64,000 nucleotides of DNA from Marinobacterium halophilum (GTDB taxonomy: Bacteria > Pseudomonadota > Gammaproteobacteria > Pseudomonadales > Balneatricaceae): contig NZ_PYGI01000007.1 of NCBI RefSeq assembly GCF_003014615.1, positions 88,812 to 152,811 of the forward strand, read 5' to 3'. Positions 18,542-27,281 of this stretch are shown in pieces. The notes beneath the pieces are model-generated. The model did not search any database. It was not told where the DNA came from and saw only the letters and a program-made list of their open reading frames with translations. A program made the position numbers and the translations under genes. Position 1 is the first letter of the stretch. The number at the start of each line of letters is the position of its first letter.

Positions 18542-18754
18542 ATGTCACAGCTCGTTACCGGTACCGTTAAGTGGTTCAATGATGAAAAAGGCTTCGGCTT
18601 TATCCAGCAGGAAAGCGGCCCGGACGTGTTCGTTCACTTCCGTGCTATCAATGGTACTGGTCGTCGCACTTTGCACGAAAACCAGACTGTAACTTTCGAA
18701 GTTACCCAGGGCCAGAAAGGCCCCCAGGCCGAAAACGTTTCTATCGTTGAATAA
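18542..18754 (+). CDS. Cold-shock domain protein (CspA family)
   Basis: This 70-residue single-domain RNA/DNA chaperone carries both nucleic-acid binding motifs: [15 protein letters not shown] (RNP1) and DVFVHF (RNP2). The ATG at 18542 follows AAAGAGGC. The [13 protein letters not shown] and GPQAENV segments are typical. It is probably highly expressed and controlled through its long leader. It is monocistronic, with an intrinsic terminator immediately downstream. Confidence 0.97.
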   Translation: MSQLVTGTVKWFNDEKGFGFIQQESGPDVFVHFRAINGTGRRTLHENQTVTFEVTQGQKGPQAENVSIVE

Positions 18755-18772
18755 TCGGTAGTGCGTCTTCGC

Positions 18773-18803
18773 AACAGCGGGCACTCTGCCCGCTGTTCTG
18801 TTT
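18773..18803 (+). terminator. Intrinsic terminator of the cold-shock gene
   Basis: A perfect 11-bp stem, AACAGCGGGCA (18773-18783) with TGCCCGCTGTT (18787-18797), is followed by CTGTTTTT. Confidence 0.92.
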
Positions 18804-18817
18804 TTATCCTTCCTGGA

Positions 18818-19765
18818 TCAAGCCGGTAAGACTTCCACCGGCAGCTGTAGACCGGTATTACTTTCGCCCATTAGATACGGCTGATTCACGTCCATCGTGT
18901 TTTTCAGAAACTGCCACAGCAGGCGTACGCGCAGCAATTGACGCTGCTCGGCACGGGCGGCTATCCAGAATTCACGGCAGATATCGATCTCCTGCGTCAG
19001 TAGGGCATGCAGCGCAGTGTCCTGTTCTGCCATGAAGCAGGGCAGCACGGCCAGCCCGCTACCGGCCCGAACCGCATGCAATTGGGTAATGACGCTGGTG
19101 CTGCGCTGGGTAAACCGTGGCGGTGATGGCAGTTCCTTCAGCAAGGGGTCGAGATAACACAGCTGATCACTGAAGACCAGATCATCGACATAGCCGATCA
19201 GCTCGAAGTCCGACAGGTCACCCATGCATACGGGTCGGCCGCGACGGGCCAAATAGCCCTGTTCGCCATACAGTCGCAGCCGATAGCTGCAGAGTCGCGA
19301 CACCACCATTTCAGCATTTTTCGGTCGGTCGATGGTAATGGCCAGATCCGCTTCATGCCGACTCAGATTGACCGCCTTGGGCAGGGCCAGCAGTTCAATG
19401 GTGACGTCGGGGTAGCGTTGTTGAAAGGCACTCAGCAGGGGCGTGATGACATAGGTGCCGAAGCCTTCGGTGACGCCCAAACGGATCTGGCCACCCACCT
19501 GCAGATTCTGATTGCTGATACTTTCGTTGGCGCCGGTGGCTTGGCGGGCCATCTCTTCCGCAAACAGCAGCAGCTGCTCGCCGGCAGCGGTGAGTCGGTA
19601 GCCGTGGGTGCTGCGTTCGAACAGCTGAGTATTAAGGTCGGTTTCAAAACGACGGATACGGCGTGACACCGTGGAGTGGTCGATCGCCAGGCGACGAGCG
19701 GCATCTGTCAGCCGATCGGCACGCGCCACCTCGAGAAAAATCTGTAAATCCTGCCAATTTAACAT
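18818..19765 (-). CDS. LysR-type regulator, divergent from mmsA
   Basis: This LysR regulator has 315 residues. The HTH lies at residues 1-60 (MLNWQDLQIFLEVARADRL; ARRLAIDHSTVSRRIRRFE), typical of the subgroup whose HTH contains HSTVSRRI. The effector domain spans about 85-300. The start at 19765 (MLNWQ) is preferred to an upstream in-frame codon, matching the family's usual N-terminus. It is divergent from mmsA and the TRAP genes and probably controls them. The inducer is unknown. Confidence 0.88.
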   Translation of the reverse strand: MLNWQDLQIFLEVARADRLTDAARRLAIDHSTVSRRIRRFETDLNTQLFERSTHGYRLTAAGEQLLLFAEEMARQATGANESISNQNLQVGGQIRLGVTEGFGTYVITPLLSAFQQRYPDVTIELLALPKAVNLSRHEADLAITIDRPKNAEMVVSRLCSYRLRLYGEQGYLARRGRPVCMGDLSDFELIGYVDDLVFSDQLCYLDPLLKELPSPPRFTQRSTSVITQLHAVRAGSGLAVLPCFMAEQDTALHALLTQEIDICREFWIAARAEQRQLLRVRLLWQFLKNTMDVNQPYLMGESNTGLQLPVEVLPA

Positions 19766-19774
19766 GCCTTTTCC

Positions 19775-19792
19775 TTGTGCGTTTTTGCACAA
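19775..19792. promoter_or_regulatory. Candidate LysR operator (mmsA regulator)
   Basis: The perfect inverted repeat TTGTGC-N6-GCACAA lies 10 bp upstream of the LysR start in the divergent intergenic region. A second half-site, TGTGC, occurs at about 19797 and again at about 19809. The shape fits autoregulation by the LysR protein. Confidence 0.5.
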
Positions 19793-19909
19793 CCAATGTG
19801 CTGAACTGTGCGTTGTCTGTCAACTGCAAGCGCCGCTAGACTCGGAGTCAACTTAATGGAACACTGAGTTCCTGCCTGAATACATAAAAAATATAAGGAG
19901 ATCAGGTAT

Positions 19910-21409
19910 ATGTCGGTTCGTGAGATACCGTTGTTCATTAATGGCGAGAAAGTGCGCTCTGCCAGCAACGATTGGCGTGATGTGGTTAACCCGGCCACGC
20001 AGGAAGTGGTGGCGCGTGTACCGTTTGCTACCGAAGCTGAAGTTAACGAAGCGGTTGCCGCCGCCAAGGAAGCGTTCAAGTCCTGGCGCAAGGTGTCATT
20101 GGTACAGCGCATGCGCATCATGCTGCGCTTCCAGGCACTGGTGCGCGAACATACTGCAGAGTTGGCTGCGCTGATCACTGAGGAGCATGGCAAGACTCTG
20201 CCGGACGCGGAAGGCGAAGTGGGCCGCGGTTTGGAAGTGATCGAACATGCCTGCTCCATCACCTCATTGCAGTTGGGCGAGATTGCCGAGAATGCCGCTG
20301 GCAACGTGAATGTCTATTCACTGCAGCAGCCGCTGGGTGTGGGTGCGGGGATTACCGCGTTCAACTTCCCGATCATGCTGCCCTGTTTCATGTTCCCGCT
20401 GGCGATCGCTACCGGTAATACCTTCATACTCAAGCCCTCCGAGCAGGATCCGACCTCCACCATGCGTCTGGTCGAGCTGGCCCATGAAGCCGGTATTCCG
20501 GCTGGCGTGCTCAATGTGGTCCATGGTGGTCCTGATGTGGCCAACCAGATCTGCGATCATCCGGATATCAAGGCGCTGTCGTTTATCGGCTCGACCCATG
20601 TGGGTACCCACATCTACGACCGTGCCGGAGCGGCAGGCAAGCGCGTGCAGTCGATGATGGGCGCGAAAAACCATTGTGTAATCATGCCGGATGCCAACCG
20701 CAGTCAGGCGATCAACAACGTGATCGGCTCCTGTTTCGGCGCGGCTGGACAGCGCTGCATGGCCAACTCCGTCGTCGTGTTGGTGGGGGAAGCCAAAGAG
20801 TGGTTGCCGGAACTGATCGAGCGTTCCACCATGATGATTATTGGCCCCGGTACACAGCGTGATGCTGACCTTGGGCCGCTGGTGTCACCCCAGGCGCGTA
20901 ACCGGGTGATCAATCTCATCGACTCAGGTGTGGCCGAAGGGGCAACGCTGGCACTGGATGGCCGTAACGTCAGTGTCGAGGGCTACCCGAACGGCAACTT
21001 CGTTGGTCCGACCATCTTTACCGACGTAACCCCTGATATGCGCATTTACCATGAAGAGATTTTCGGTCCGGTGATGTGTGTGGTTACAGCGGATACGCTG
21101 GATGAAGCGATCGAATTCATCAACGCCAACCCCAACGGCAACGGCACTTCAATTTTCACCAACTCCGGTTGGGCCGCACGTCGCTACGAAAGTGATATCG
21201 ATGTCGGCCAGGTCGGGATCAATGTACCGATTCCGGTTCCGGTGGCGTTCTTCAGTTTTACCGGATCACGGGCTTCTAAGCTGGGTGATCTTGGCCCCAA
21301 CGGCAAGCAGGCGATCCAGTTCTGGACCCAAACCAAAACTGTCACCTCGCGCTGGTTCGAGCCCGATGACGAATCGCAGGGCGTCAACACCACCATTTCC
21401 ATGAAGTAA
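19910..21409 (+). CDS. mmsA: CoA-acylating (methyl)malonate-semialdehyde dehydrogenase
   Basis: This enzyme oxidises malonate or methylmalonate semialdehyde with NAD+ and CoA to acetyl- or propionyl-CoA plus CO2. It has 499 residues and closely matches the MmsA/IolA group: ITAFNFPIMLPCFMFP near the NAD site, the SMMGAKNH segment and catalytic Cys283 in GAAGQRCMANS. It has a strong AAGGAGAT ribosome site. No valine-degradation genes are nearby; instead a TRAP transporter follows. Its substrate may therefore come from an imported oxo-acid or from beta-alanine-type catabolism, which is inference. Confidence 0.95.
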   Translation: MSVREIPLFINGEKVRSASNDWRDVVNPATQEVVARVPFATEAEVNEAVAAAKEAFKSWRKVSLVQRMRIMLRFQALVREHTAELAALITEEHGKTLPDAEGEVGRGLEVIEHACSITSLQLGEIAENAAGNVNVYSLQQPLGVGAGITAFNFPIMLPCFMFPLAIATGNTFILKPSEQDPTSTMRLVELAHEAGIPAGVLNVVHGGPDVANQICDHPDIKALSFIGSTHVGTHIYDRAGAAGKRVQSMMGAKNHCVIMPDANRSQAINNVIGSCFGAAGQRCMANSVVVLVGEAKEWLPELIERSTMMIIGPGTQRDADLGPLVSPQARNRVINLIDSGVAEGATLALDGRNVSVEGYPNGNFVGPTIFTDVTPDMRIYHEEIFGPVMCVVTADTLDEAIEFINANPNGNGTSIFTNSGWAARRYESDIDVGQVGINVPIPVPVAFFSFTGSRASKLGDLGPNGKQAIQFWTQTKTVTSRWFEPDDESQGVNTTISMK

Positions 21410-21484
21410 CCGCATCCGGCACGGCTCCGGCCGTGCCACTGAATTTTGGTTATCACCGCAATAATAACAAAAGGACGTGAAATC

Positions 21485-22534
21485 ATGAGTCAGTTCTCCC
21501 GTATCACTACTGCCTTAGGAGCCGGTGCTGCCGCCCTGGCACTATCGACCACCTTGCAGGCTGCTGGCCCATCCAAGCTGGATGTGGCGAACACCTTCAA
21601 CACCAACCTGTTCATCGGTGAAGGTGCTGTGCGCTTTGCCCAGGAGCTGGAAACGGTGACCAATGGTGAAGTGAAACTGAAAGTCCATAACCCCGGTGAT
21701 CTGGTGCCGGCGTTTGAAGTGTTCAATGCGGTGTCTTCCGGTGCCGTTCCTGCCGGTTGGGACTGGATCGGGTACTGGGCCGGTACCGTTCCGGTAACCA
21801 ATTTGTATGGTGCGCTGCCGTTTGGCCCGTCGCCGGAAGCGTTCATGTCCTGGATGTGGGCCGGAGAGGGTACCGAGATCCTGCAGAGTGCCTATGATCA
21901 GTACAATGTGAAGGTACTGCCGTGCTTTATCTCGCCGCAGGAAACCGGTGGCTGGTACAGCAAGGAAATCAATGACATCAAGGACTTTGACGGTCTGCGC
22001 ATGCGTATTTCCGGCCTGGGTGCCAAGGTGCTGAACAAGTTTGGTGCCTCTACGCAGCTGATTCCGGGCGGCGAAATCTATCTGGCGCTGGAACGTGGCC
22101 GTATCGATGCTACCGAATTCTCGGTGCCGCAGGTCGACCAGATCATGGGCTTCGAGGAAGTCACCAAATACTACTACTTCCCGGGTTGGCACCAGTCTGC
22201 CAGCTGGTTCTCGTTCATCATCAACAAGGATGTCTGGAACGAGTATGACGATGCCACCAAGGCCAAGTTCGAGACCGCTTGCCGCGCCACACTGCAGTGG
22301 GCGATGGCTGAAGCGCCTGCCGAACAGATCCGTACCATCCGCAAACTCGAAGCCAAGGGCGTAGAAGTCAAACGCTTCCCGGACCCGGTACTGGCCGAGC
22401 TCCGCAAGGGCTGGGATGAAGTGCGCGAAGAGGAGATGAAAAACAATCCCCTGTTTGCCAAGGCCTACGAGTCGCTGATGAAACACAGCAAACTGGTGGA
22501 TGAGTGGTATGAGCTACAAGCAACCCCGCGTTAA
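21485..22534 (+). CDS. dctP: TRAP transporter substrate-binding protein (TakP-like DctP)
   Basis: This 349-residue periplasmic solute receptor has a signal peptide at residues 1-26 (LQA-AGPS). It resembles TakP, the Rhodobacter alpha-keto-acid receptor. Shared segments include GGWYSKEIN, LRMRISGLGAKVLNKFGA with the carboxylate-binding Arg, PGGEIYLALERGRIDATEF and YYYFPGWHQ. The ATG at 21485 with AAAGGACG upstream is chosen over an earlier in-frame codon. It is the first of three TRAP genes, 75 bp after mmsA. Confidence 0.93.
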   Translation: MSQFSRITTALGAGAAALALSTTLQAAGPSKLDVANTFNTNLFIGEGAVRFAQELETVTNGEVKLKVHNPGDLVPAFEVFNAVSSGAVPAGWDWIGYWAGTVPVTNLYGALPFGPSPEAFMSWMWAGEGTEILQSAYDQYNVKVLPCFISPQETGGWYSKEINDIKDFDGLRMRISGLGAKVLNKFGASTQLIPGGEIYLALERGRIDATEFSVPQVDQIMGFEEVTKYYYFPGWHQSASWFSFIINKDVWNEYDDATKAKFETACRATLQWAMAEAPAEQIRTIRKLEAKGVEVKRFPDPVLAELRKGWDEVREEEMKNNPLFAKAYESLMKHSKLVDEWYELQATPR

Positions 22535-23150
22535 TCCCCACCTGCCCGGCTGGCGCCATACCGGTGCCCGCTGGTGCGCCACTATGGCCTGCCCGTTGAT
22601 CGGGTTGGGCCGCTGGCTTGGCCAGGTCAGCAGCTGGCTGGTACTGGGCGTGATGTGCGCGGTACTGGCCACGGTGCTGATGAATGCCTTGGGCATCAAT
22701 GAACTCATCCGCTGGGACGAAAAAATCCTGTTGCTGGGCAAGGCGGTCACCATCAACACCATGACCGAGTTGCAATGGCATCTGTTTGGTCTGTTGACCC
22801 TGATCGGAGCCAGCTATGCCATGCATGCCAATATGCATGTGCGGGTCGATATGCTGCACCACCGCATGTCTCCGGCAACCAAACACTGGGTCGAGATCAT
22901 CGGCCACCTGTTCCTGCTGATCCCGTTCTGTGTACTGGTTGCCTGGTTGTCGAAGCATATGGTGCAGATGGCCTATGTTTCGGGTGAACAATCCAACTAT
23001 GGCGGTCTCAGTGACCGTTTTTTGATCAAGGGCGCATTGCCGGCAGGACTGATGCTGCTGGCGCTGGGCGCACTGGGGCAGGTGTTTGATCGCCTGGCTC
23101 GGATACTGGATCCGGCACGTGATGTAGAGGAGAGCTCGGATGCTGGATGA
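22509..23150 (+). CDS. dctQ: TRAP transporter small membrane subunit DctQ
   Basis: This four-helix small subunit of a tripartite periplasmic transporter has about 213 residues. It overlaps the end of dctP by 26 bp. The ATG at 22509 is chosen because GGTGGAT lies in front; an ATG at 22500 is equally possible. A conserved mid-segment (LIGASYAMHANMHVRVDMLHHRMS) is the family hallmark. The first 30 residues are polar and longer than usual. It pairs with the large subunit that begins 11 bp before its end. Confidence 0.9.
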   Translation: MSYKQPRVNPHLPGWRHTGARWCATMACPLIGLGRWLGQVSSWLVLGVMCAVLATVLMNALGINELIRWDEKILLLGKAVTINTMTELQWHLFGLLTLIGASYAMHANMHVRVDMLHHRMSPATKHWVEIIGHLFLLIPFCVLVAWLSKHMVQMAYVSGEQSNYGGLSDRFLIKGALPAGLMLLALGALGQVFDRLARILDPARDVEESSDAG

Positions 23151-24498
23151 ATATGGAATGGCCATTGCCATGGTCGTTGCGCTGCTGGTCGGGATTTTCA
23201 GTGGCTACCCGGTCGCCTTCCTGCTGGGAGGGTTGGGGATACTTTTCGCCTTTATTGGTGATATACCGCTGCCGTTTTTGGGCACGGTATCATCACGCAT
23301 TTTTGGCGGGGTGATGGAAAACTGGTTGTTGATCGCGATCCCGCTGTTCGTGTTCATGGGGCTGATGCTGGAGCGCTCTGGCGTTGCCAGGAACCTGCTG
23401 CTAACCCTGCAGCGTCTGTTCGGAAACGTGCGCGGTGGCTTGGCCGTTTCGGTGGCGCTACTGGGCGTGGTTATGGCCGCGAGTACCGGCATTATTGGTG
23501 CGTCGGTGGTCATGCTTGGGTTGCTGGCGCTGCCGGTCATGCTCAAGCAGGGGTACAAGCCGGAGATGGCTTACGGCGTAGTAGCGGCGTCCGGCACCTT
23601 GGGCATCCTGATTCCACCCTCGATCATGCTGGTGCTGATGGGCTCCATCATGCAGATTTCGGTGGGGGCGTTGTTCAAGGCTGCACTGATTCCCGGTTTG
23701 ATGCTGGGTGCGCTGTATACCTTCTATCTGCTGATGGCGGCGCGGTTGCGCCCAGACTGGGCACCACTGGCCAGTGAAGGTGGCGCGGCTGAAGAGGTTG
23801 AAGATCAGCTGCCGCTGGCGATTGCGCTGCTGCGTGACCTGCTTGGCCCGGTGGTATTGATTACAGCCGTGCTGGGCTCGATCATGGCGGGGATAGCAAC
23901 ACCGACTGAAGCGGCCGCCATTGGGGCGGGTGGTGCCATGCTGTTGGCGCTGCTGCTGCGGCAGCTGAATATGCAGGCGTTGCGTGAAGTCTGTCGGCTG
24001 ACCTCAAAAACATCGGCCATGATCCTGTTTGTGGTGATTGGTGCGACCTGTTTCAGTGTGGTGTTCAAGCGCCTTGGCGGTGCCGACATGATCGAAGAGA
24101 TGATCACCGGTACCGGCCTTGGACCTTATGGTCTGTTGTTGCTGCTGATGGGGTTGATCTTCCTGCTTGGTTTCTTCCTTGAGTGGATCGAAATCAGTTT
24201 CGTGATTCTGCCGTTACTGTTGCCGGTAGTGAACGGGCTGGACTTCGGCGGTGTGCTTCAAGGCGAGGCATTGCTGGTGTGGTTCGCCATTCTGGTAGCG
24301 ATTAATCTGCAAACCAGTTTCCTGACGCCACCCTTTGGGTATGCCCTGTTCTATCTCAAGGGCATCACCGATGGCAGCGTCAGTATTGGCACTATTTACC
24401 GTTCGATCATTCCGTTCGTGTTGTTGCAGCTGACCGGATTGGTTATGTGCATCCTGTTCCCGTCTATCGTGCTGTGGTTGCCGGGCATGAGCGAGTAG
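23140..24498 (+). CDS. dctM: TRAP transporter large permease DctM
   Basis: This is the 452-residue large inner-membrane subunit with about 12-13 helices. It drives Na+-coupled uptake of the acid delivered by the TakP-like receptor. Family hallmarks are FSGYPVAFLLGG, AASTGIIGASVVMLGLLALPVM, GTLGILIPPSIMLVLMG and the C-terminal TSFLTPPFGYALFYLKG. It overlaps dctQ by 11 bp, indicating translational coupling. It closes the mmsA-dctPQM operon. Confidence 0.95.
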   Translation: MLDEYGMAIAMVVALLVGIFSGYPVAFLLGGLGILFAFIGDIPLPFLGTVSSRIFGGVMENWLLIAIPLFVFMGLMLERSGVARNLLLTLQRLFGNVRGGLAVSVALLGVVMAASTGIIGASVVMLGLLALPVMLKQGYKPEMAYGVVAASGTLGILIPPSIMLVLMGSIMQISVGALFKAALIPGLMLGALYTFYLLMAARLRPDWAPLASEGGAAEEVEDQLPLAIALLRDLLGPVVLITAVLGSIMAGIATPTEAAAIGAGGAMLLALLLRQLNMQALREVCRLTSKTSAMILFVVIGATCFSVVFKRLGGADMIEEMITGTGLGPYGLLLLLMGLIFLLGFFLEWIEISFVILPLLLPVVNGLDFGGVLQGEALLVWFAILVAINLQTSFLTPPFGYALFYLKGITDGSVSIGTIYRSIIPFVLLQLTGLVMCILFPSIVLWLPGMSE

Positions 24499-24555
24499 AT
24501 ATTCCAGCGAGCGTTATTGGCCAGGGAAGGCCTGAGACCAGGAAGGGCACACCAT

Positions 24556-25140
24556 TTATTGGTTGCCAAACATGGCCTCATGCAGTGCTTGAAAGTTCGG
24601 AAAGGCATAATCTGCCAGGTGTGAGTAGTCGGGTAGCATCCTGTAATTAACCAGGCAGGATTTCATGTTTGCATTCCGACCGGCCTCCAGGTCATACCGA
24701 TAATCCCCCACCATCAATACCTCATGCGTCGGCAGTGCGAAATCACGGGCGATATCCAGCAGAGCCGTCGGGTCTGGCTTGGGCTTGGAGGTCTCCCGTG
24801 TAATCACAACCTCGATGGGAATGGCATTGCGCTCAATTTTCAATTTTGAGGATTGGCAGGAGTTACGCGTCACAATCGCCATCGGAATGTTGTGTTCAAG
24901 ACAACTATCAACGAAGGCACGGGCACCCGAAATCCACTCACAGTGTTGTGCATCCTGCAGTTCATGGCGGTGAACGATGGCCATTGCTTCATGCTGCTGT
25001 TCGACTGGAAGAGTTTCCAGAAACGTTAGTACATCGGCCTCTGGCGGACAGTTGATCTCCCGTTTGATCGCGGCAAAATCAAGATCGGAAGACACCAGGG
25101 TGCCATCCAGGTCGAAAATAACGCCTCGCAGTTGTTTCAC
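24556..25140 (-). CDS. HAD-family hydrolase (phosphatase, HAD-IA)
   Basis: This 194-residue soluble phosphatase relative shows the four HAD motifs: FDLDGT with nucleophile Asp10 and Asp12, IVTRNS (motif II), KPKPDP (motif III, Lys) and MVGDYRYDLEAGR (motif IV). The helical cap at about 20-80 places it near phosphoglycolate phosphatases. The substrate is unknown. The start codon is GTG at 25140. It is convergent with dctM and lies at the edge of a visibly more A+T-rich stretch. Confidence 0.87.
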   Translation of the reverse strand: MKQLRGVIFDLDGTLVSSDLDFAAIKREINCPPEADVLTFLETLPVEQQHEAMAIVHRHELQDAQHCEWISGARAFVDSCLEHNIPMAIVTRNSCQSSKLKIERNAIPIEVVITRETSKPKPDPTALLDIARDFALPTHEVLMVGDYRYDLEAGRNANMKSCLVNYRMLPDYSHLADYAFPNFQALHEAMFGNQ

Positions 25141-25389
25141 TCTGCAGCCTCTGAGTAATGTGGATTGAACAGGTTACCTTATCAGGACTGCCGATATTGG
25201 GTAGAGCCTGAATGTGTTTCAAGGCGTACGCAAGCAGTTGGGTGATTGGTTCAATGGGGGCGTGCTCATTTGCTATTGGAATCAATGAGTTTGCACATGC
25301 AGTCAATAATGACTATTTATATCGTAAATATTCTTTGCTTCGCTCCAAAAATTCCGGTGAGTGGGGCGTTATGTACAAGGGGGGAATCA

Positions 25390-25806
25390 GTGCTTAGACC
25401 CGTCGTTCAGGAAGAAACCAGCGGCTGCGGAATTGCGTCGGTGGCCAATATTCTGGGTAAAACCTACGCGGAAATGAAAGTCGTGGCGAATGCGATGGGG
25501 ATTTATGCCGAAGATACATCGCTTTGGTCGGATACCCAGTATGTGAGGGAGATGCTGTCCATTGCCGGTGTCGAGACGTCTGCCGATGAAATTCCGTTTG
25601 AATCATGGGACGGCTTGCCTGATCTGGCGCTACTTTCGATCAAGCACCACACGGAAGACGGCAGAAATTTCTGGCACTGGGTTGTTTTCAAGCGCACGGA
25701 TGGTCAAGCGTTTGTTTTGGATTCAGCAAGTTACCTGCCATCCAACATTCGAACAGACTTCGATGAAATGCAGCCCAAGTGGTTCATTGAGGTCACGCAT
25801 GCTTAA
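25390..25806 (+). CDS. C39-peptidase-like cysteine protease fold protein
   Basis: This 138-residue protein starts with GTG at 25390 after an AGGGGGGA ribosome site. It has the core of the C39 (bacteriocin-leader) peptidase fold: a QEETSGCGIAS box with Cys13, His96 in FWHWVVF, and Asp111 in FVLDSAS, which would form the Cys-His-Asp triad. There is no transporter or membrane segment, so it is a free-standing domain. No bacteriocin or ABC exporter gene is near. Its 3' end overlaps the end of the convergent GTPase gene by 14 bp. Function unknown; protease activity is inferred. Confidence 0.72.
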   Translation: MLRPVVQEETSGCGIASVANILGKTYAEMKVVANAMGIYAEDTSLWSDTQYVREMLSIAGVETSADEIPFESWDGLPDLALLSIKHHTEDGRNFWHWVVFKRTDGQAFVLDSASYLPSNIRTDFDEMQPKWFIEVTHA

Positions 25807-26812
25807 TAAACCGCAGTAGACTCTTTTCAATCTCTGCCTTTTCCTGCGGCTGGCGGGTCAGTATTTCCAGTCGTGAGTCGCGCCGCCAGGCTGATTCGCT
25901 AACACTGGCGGGTTGGTTGGCGTTGCGGTTATAGCTGACCCAGGCATGGCCAATTTTCACGACGGCTTTAAGCCGGACGATTTCATTCAGGCCGTCCAGG
26001 TAAGCCTGCACGCTGGGCCAATCGAAGGCGTCGTCGGCGGTGAAGATCCAGCCATAACTGTAATATCCGTCATGGTTGCCGCTTTTGCAGATCGGCTTGC
26101 CGGGCATGGGGCGTTCTGGCGTGGTGATCGGTTGTAGCAGGTGTGGTGCTGGCGTGGCGGCTGCATGGGCCTGTGGATAAGTAGCCTGGCGCTGGCTCAG
26201 GTGGTCCAGATCCAGCCATGCCGGGTCGAGCTGTCCCTGTGTCACCTGCTGAATGGCGGCCTTGGGCGGGAACAGGTTGGCCGACAGTGCGGAGGCTTCT
26301 TCAATCTCTTCGGCACCGGCCAGATCGGTACGGTTGAGTACGACCATGTCGGCGAGGTTGAGCTGGTCAATAAAGCCGGGCTGGCGTATCACCTCGGGCT
26401 GGTGCAGTACCATTGGGTCGAGCAGGCAGATGATGGTGCGCAGGTCGAGCACGGTGCGGAACTGTTCATTCTGCAGCGTATCGATGATGCGTGCAGGGTG
26501 GCCCAGGCCGGTGGGTTCAATCAGCAGGCGGTCAGGGCGAAAGCGGCGCAGCAATGTCGCCAGCGTGATCGGCAGGCTGGGACCCAGGGCGCAACAGAGG
26601 CAACCGCCTGCCAGCTCTTTCACTTCGATGCCGTCCTGCTGTTCGATCAGGCCGCCATCAATGCCGATCTGGCCAAACTCGTTGACCAGTACCGCCCAGC
26701 GTTCGCCTTCGGGTTTGTGCGTAAGCAGGTGGTTGATCGCGGTGGTTTTACCGGTGCCAAGAAAGCCGGTAATGATGTTGGTGGGGACATGTTGAATTGC
26801 TGGCTGGCTCAC
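25793..26812 (-). CDS. COG0523 (CobW/ZNG1-like) metal-chaperone GTPase
   Basis: This GTP-dependent metal-chaperone family protein has 339 residues. Walker A is GFLGTGKTT (16-24), the metal-binding CLCC lies at 71-74 (GGCLCCALG), the NKxD-like guanine motif is NRTD (160-163), and a CobW C-terminal domain spans about 245-335. No cobalamin genes are near, so CobW function is unlikely. A Zur box was looked for upstream and not seen. It is the last gene of a minus-strand run that starts at the AMP-phosphorylase gene, 62 bp after the small conserved protein. Confidence 0.92.
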   Translation of the reverse strand: MSQPAIQHVPTNIITGFLGTGKTTAINHLLTHKPEGERWAVLVNEFGQIGIDGGLIEQQDGIEVKELAGGCLCCALGPSLPITLATLLRRFRPDRLLIEPTGLGHPARIIDTLQNEQFRTVLDLRTIICLLDPMVLHQPEVIRQPGFIDQLNLADMVVLNRTDLAGAEEIEEASALSANLFPPKAAIQQVTQGQLDPAWLDLDHLSQRQATYPQAHAAATPAPHLLQPITTPERPMPGKPICKSGNHDGYYSYGWIFTADDAFDWPSVQAYLDGLNEIVRLKAVVKIGHAWVSYNRNANQPASVSESAWRRDSRLEILTRQPQEKAEIEKSLLRFIKHA

Positions 26813-26874
26813 GCGGAGGCTCCCTGAATGTTACAGGGTAACGATTGTGAGCCAGCCGCCGCCGACTGGCAAGT

Positions 26875-27198
26875 TCAGGCGCAGACCTTTTCGTGTTTAC
26901 GCTTGGCTTCCAGATAACGCGGCATGGGGCCGATATCTTCGTAGACCGGTTCGTCATCCTCGACCCTGATTACGCGGGTTCCCTGCTTGTACGGCATGTG
27001 GGCTTCAATATCGGTAAGGATTGTATGCAGCAGAATCGGCGTCAGTTCGACGATATCCATACCGTAAACCTCAGCCAGTGCCTGCAAGCGCACCATATCT
27101 TCGCGGTTGATCGGCAGGGTGACGGTCTGCAGATGCGTCTGTTGCCGTGAATGTTGTTCCAACCGCTCGAGCAGGGCGGTGATGTGGCTGTCGGGCAT
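26875..27198 (-). CDS. Small conserved protein of unknown function
   Basis: This 107-residue soluble protein starts at ATG 27198 (MPDSHITALLERLEQH); an upstream in-frame codon is less likely. The central LQTVTLPINREDMVRLQALAE looks like a ribbon-helix-helix-style strand and helix. The C-terminal TRVIRVEDDEPVYEDIGPMPRY is acidic and well structured. I have a memory of similar Pseudomonas proteins annotated loosely as pilus-related, but nothing in the sequence supports that. It lies in line with nfsA and the GTPase gene. Confidence 0.7.
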   Translation of the reverse strand: MPDSHITALLERLEQHSRQQTHLQTVTLPINREDMVRLQALAEVYGMDIVELTPILLHTILTDIEAHMPYKQGTRVIRVEDDEPVYEDIGPMPRYLEAKRKHEKVCA

Positions 27199-27281
27199 AA
27201 TATGCATCCTCTTGCTGGAACAGGACGCCCCGGGGGGCACTCCCGTTCAGCATAGTCGACGGCTCATCGCCCTGCATGGCG

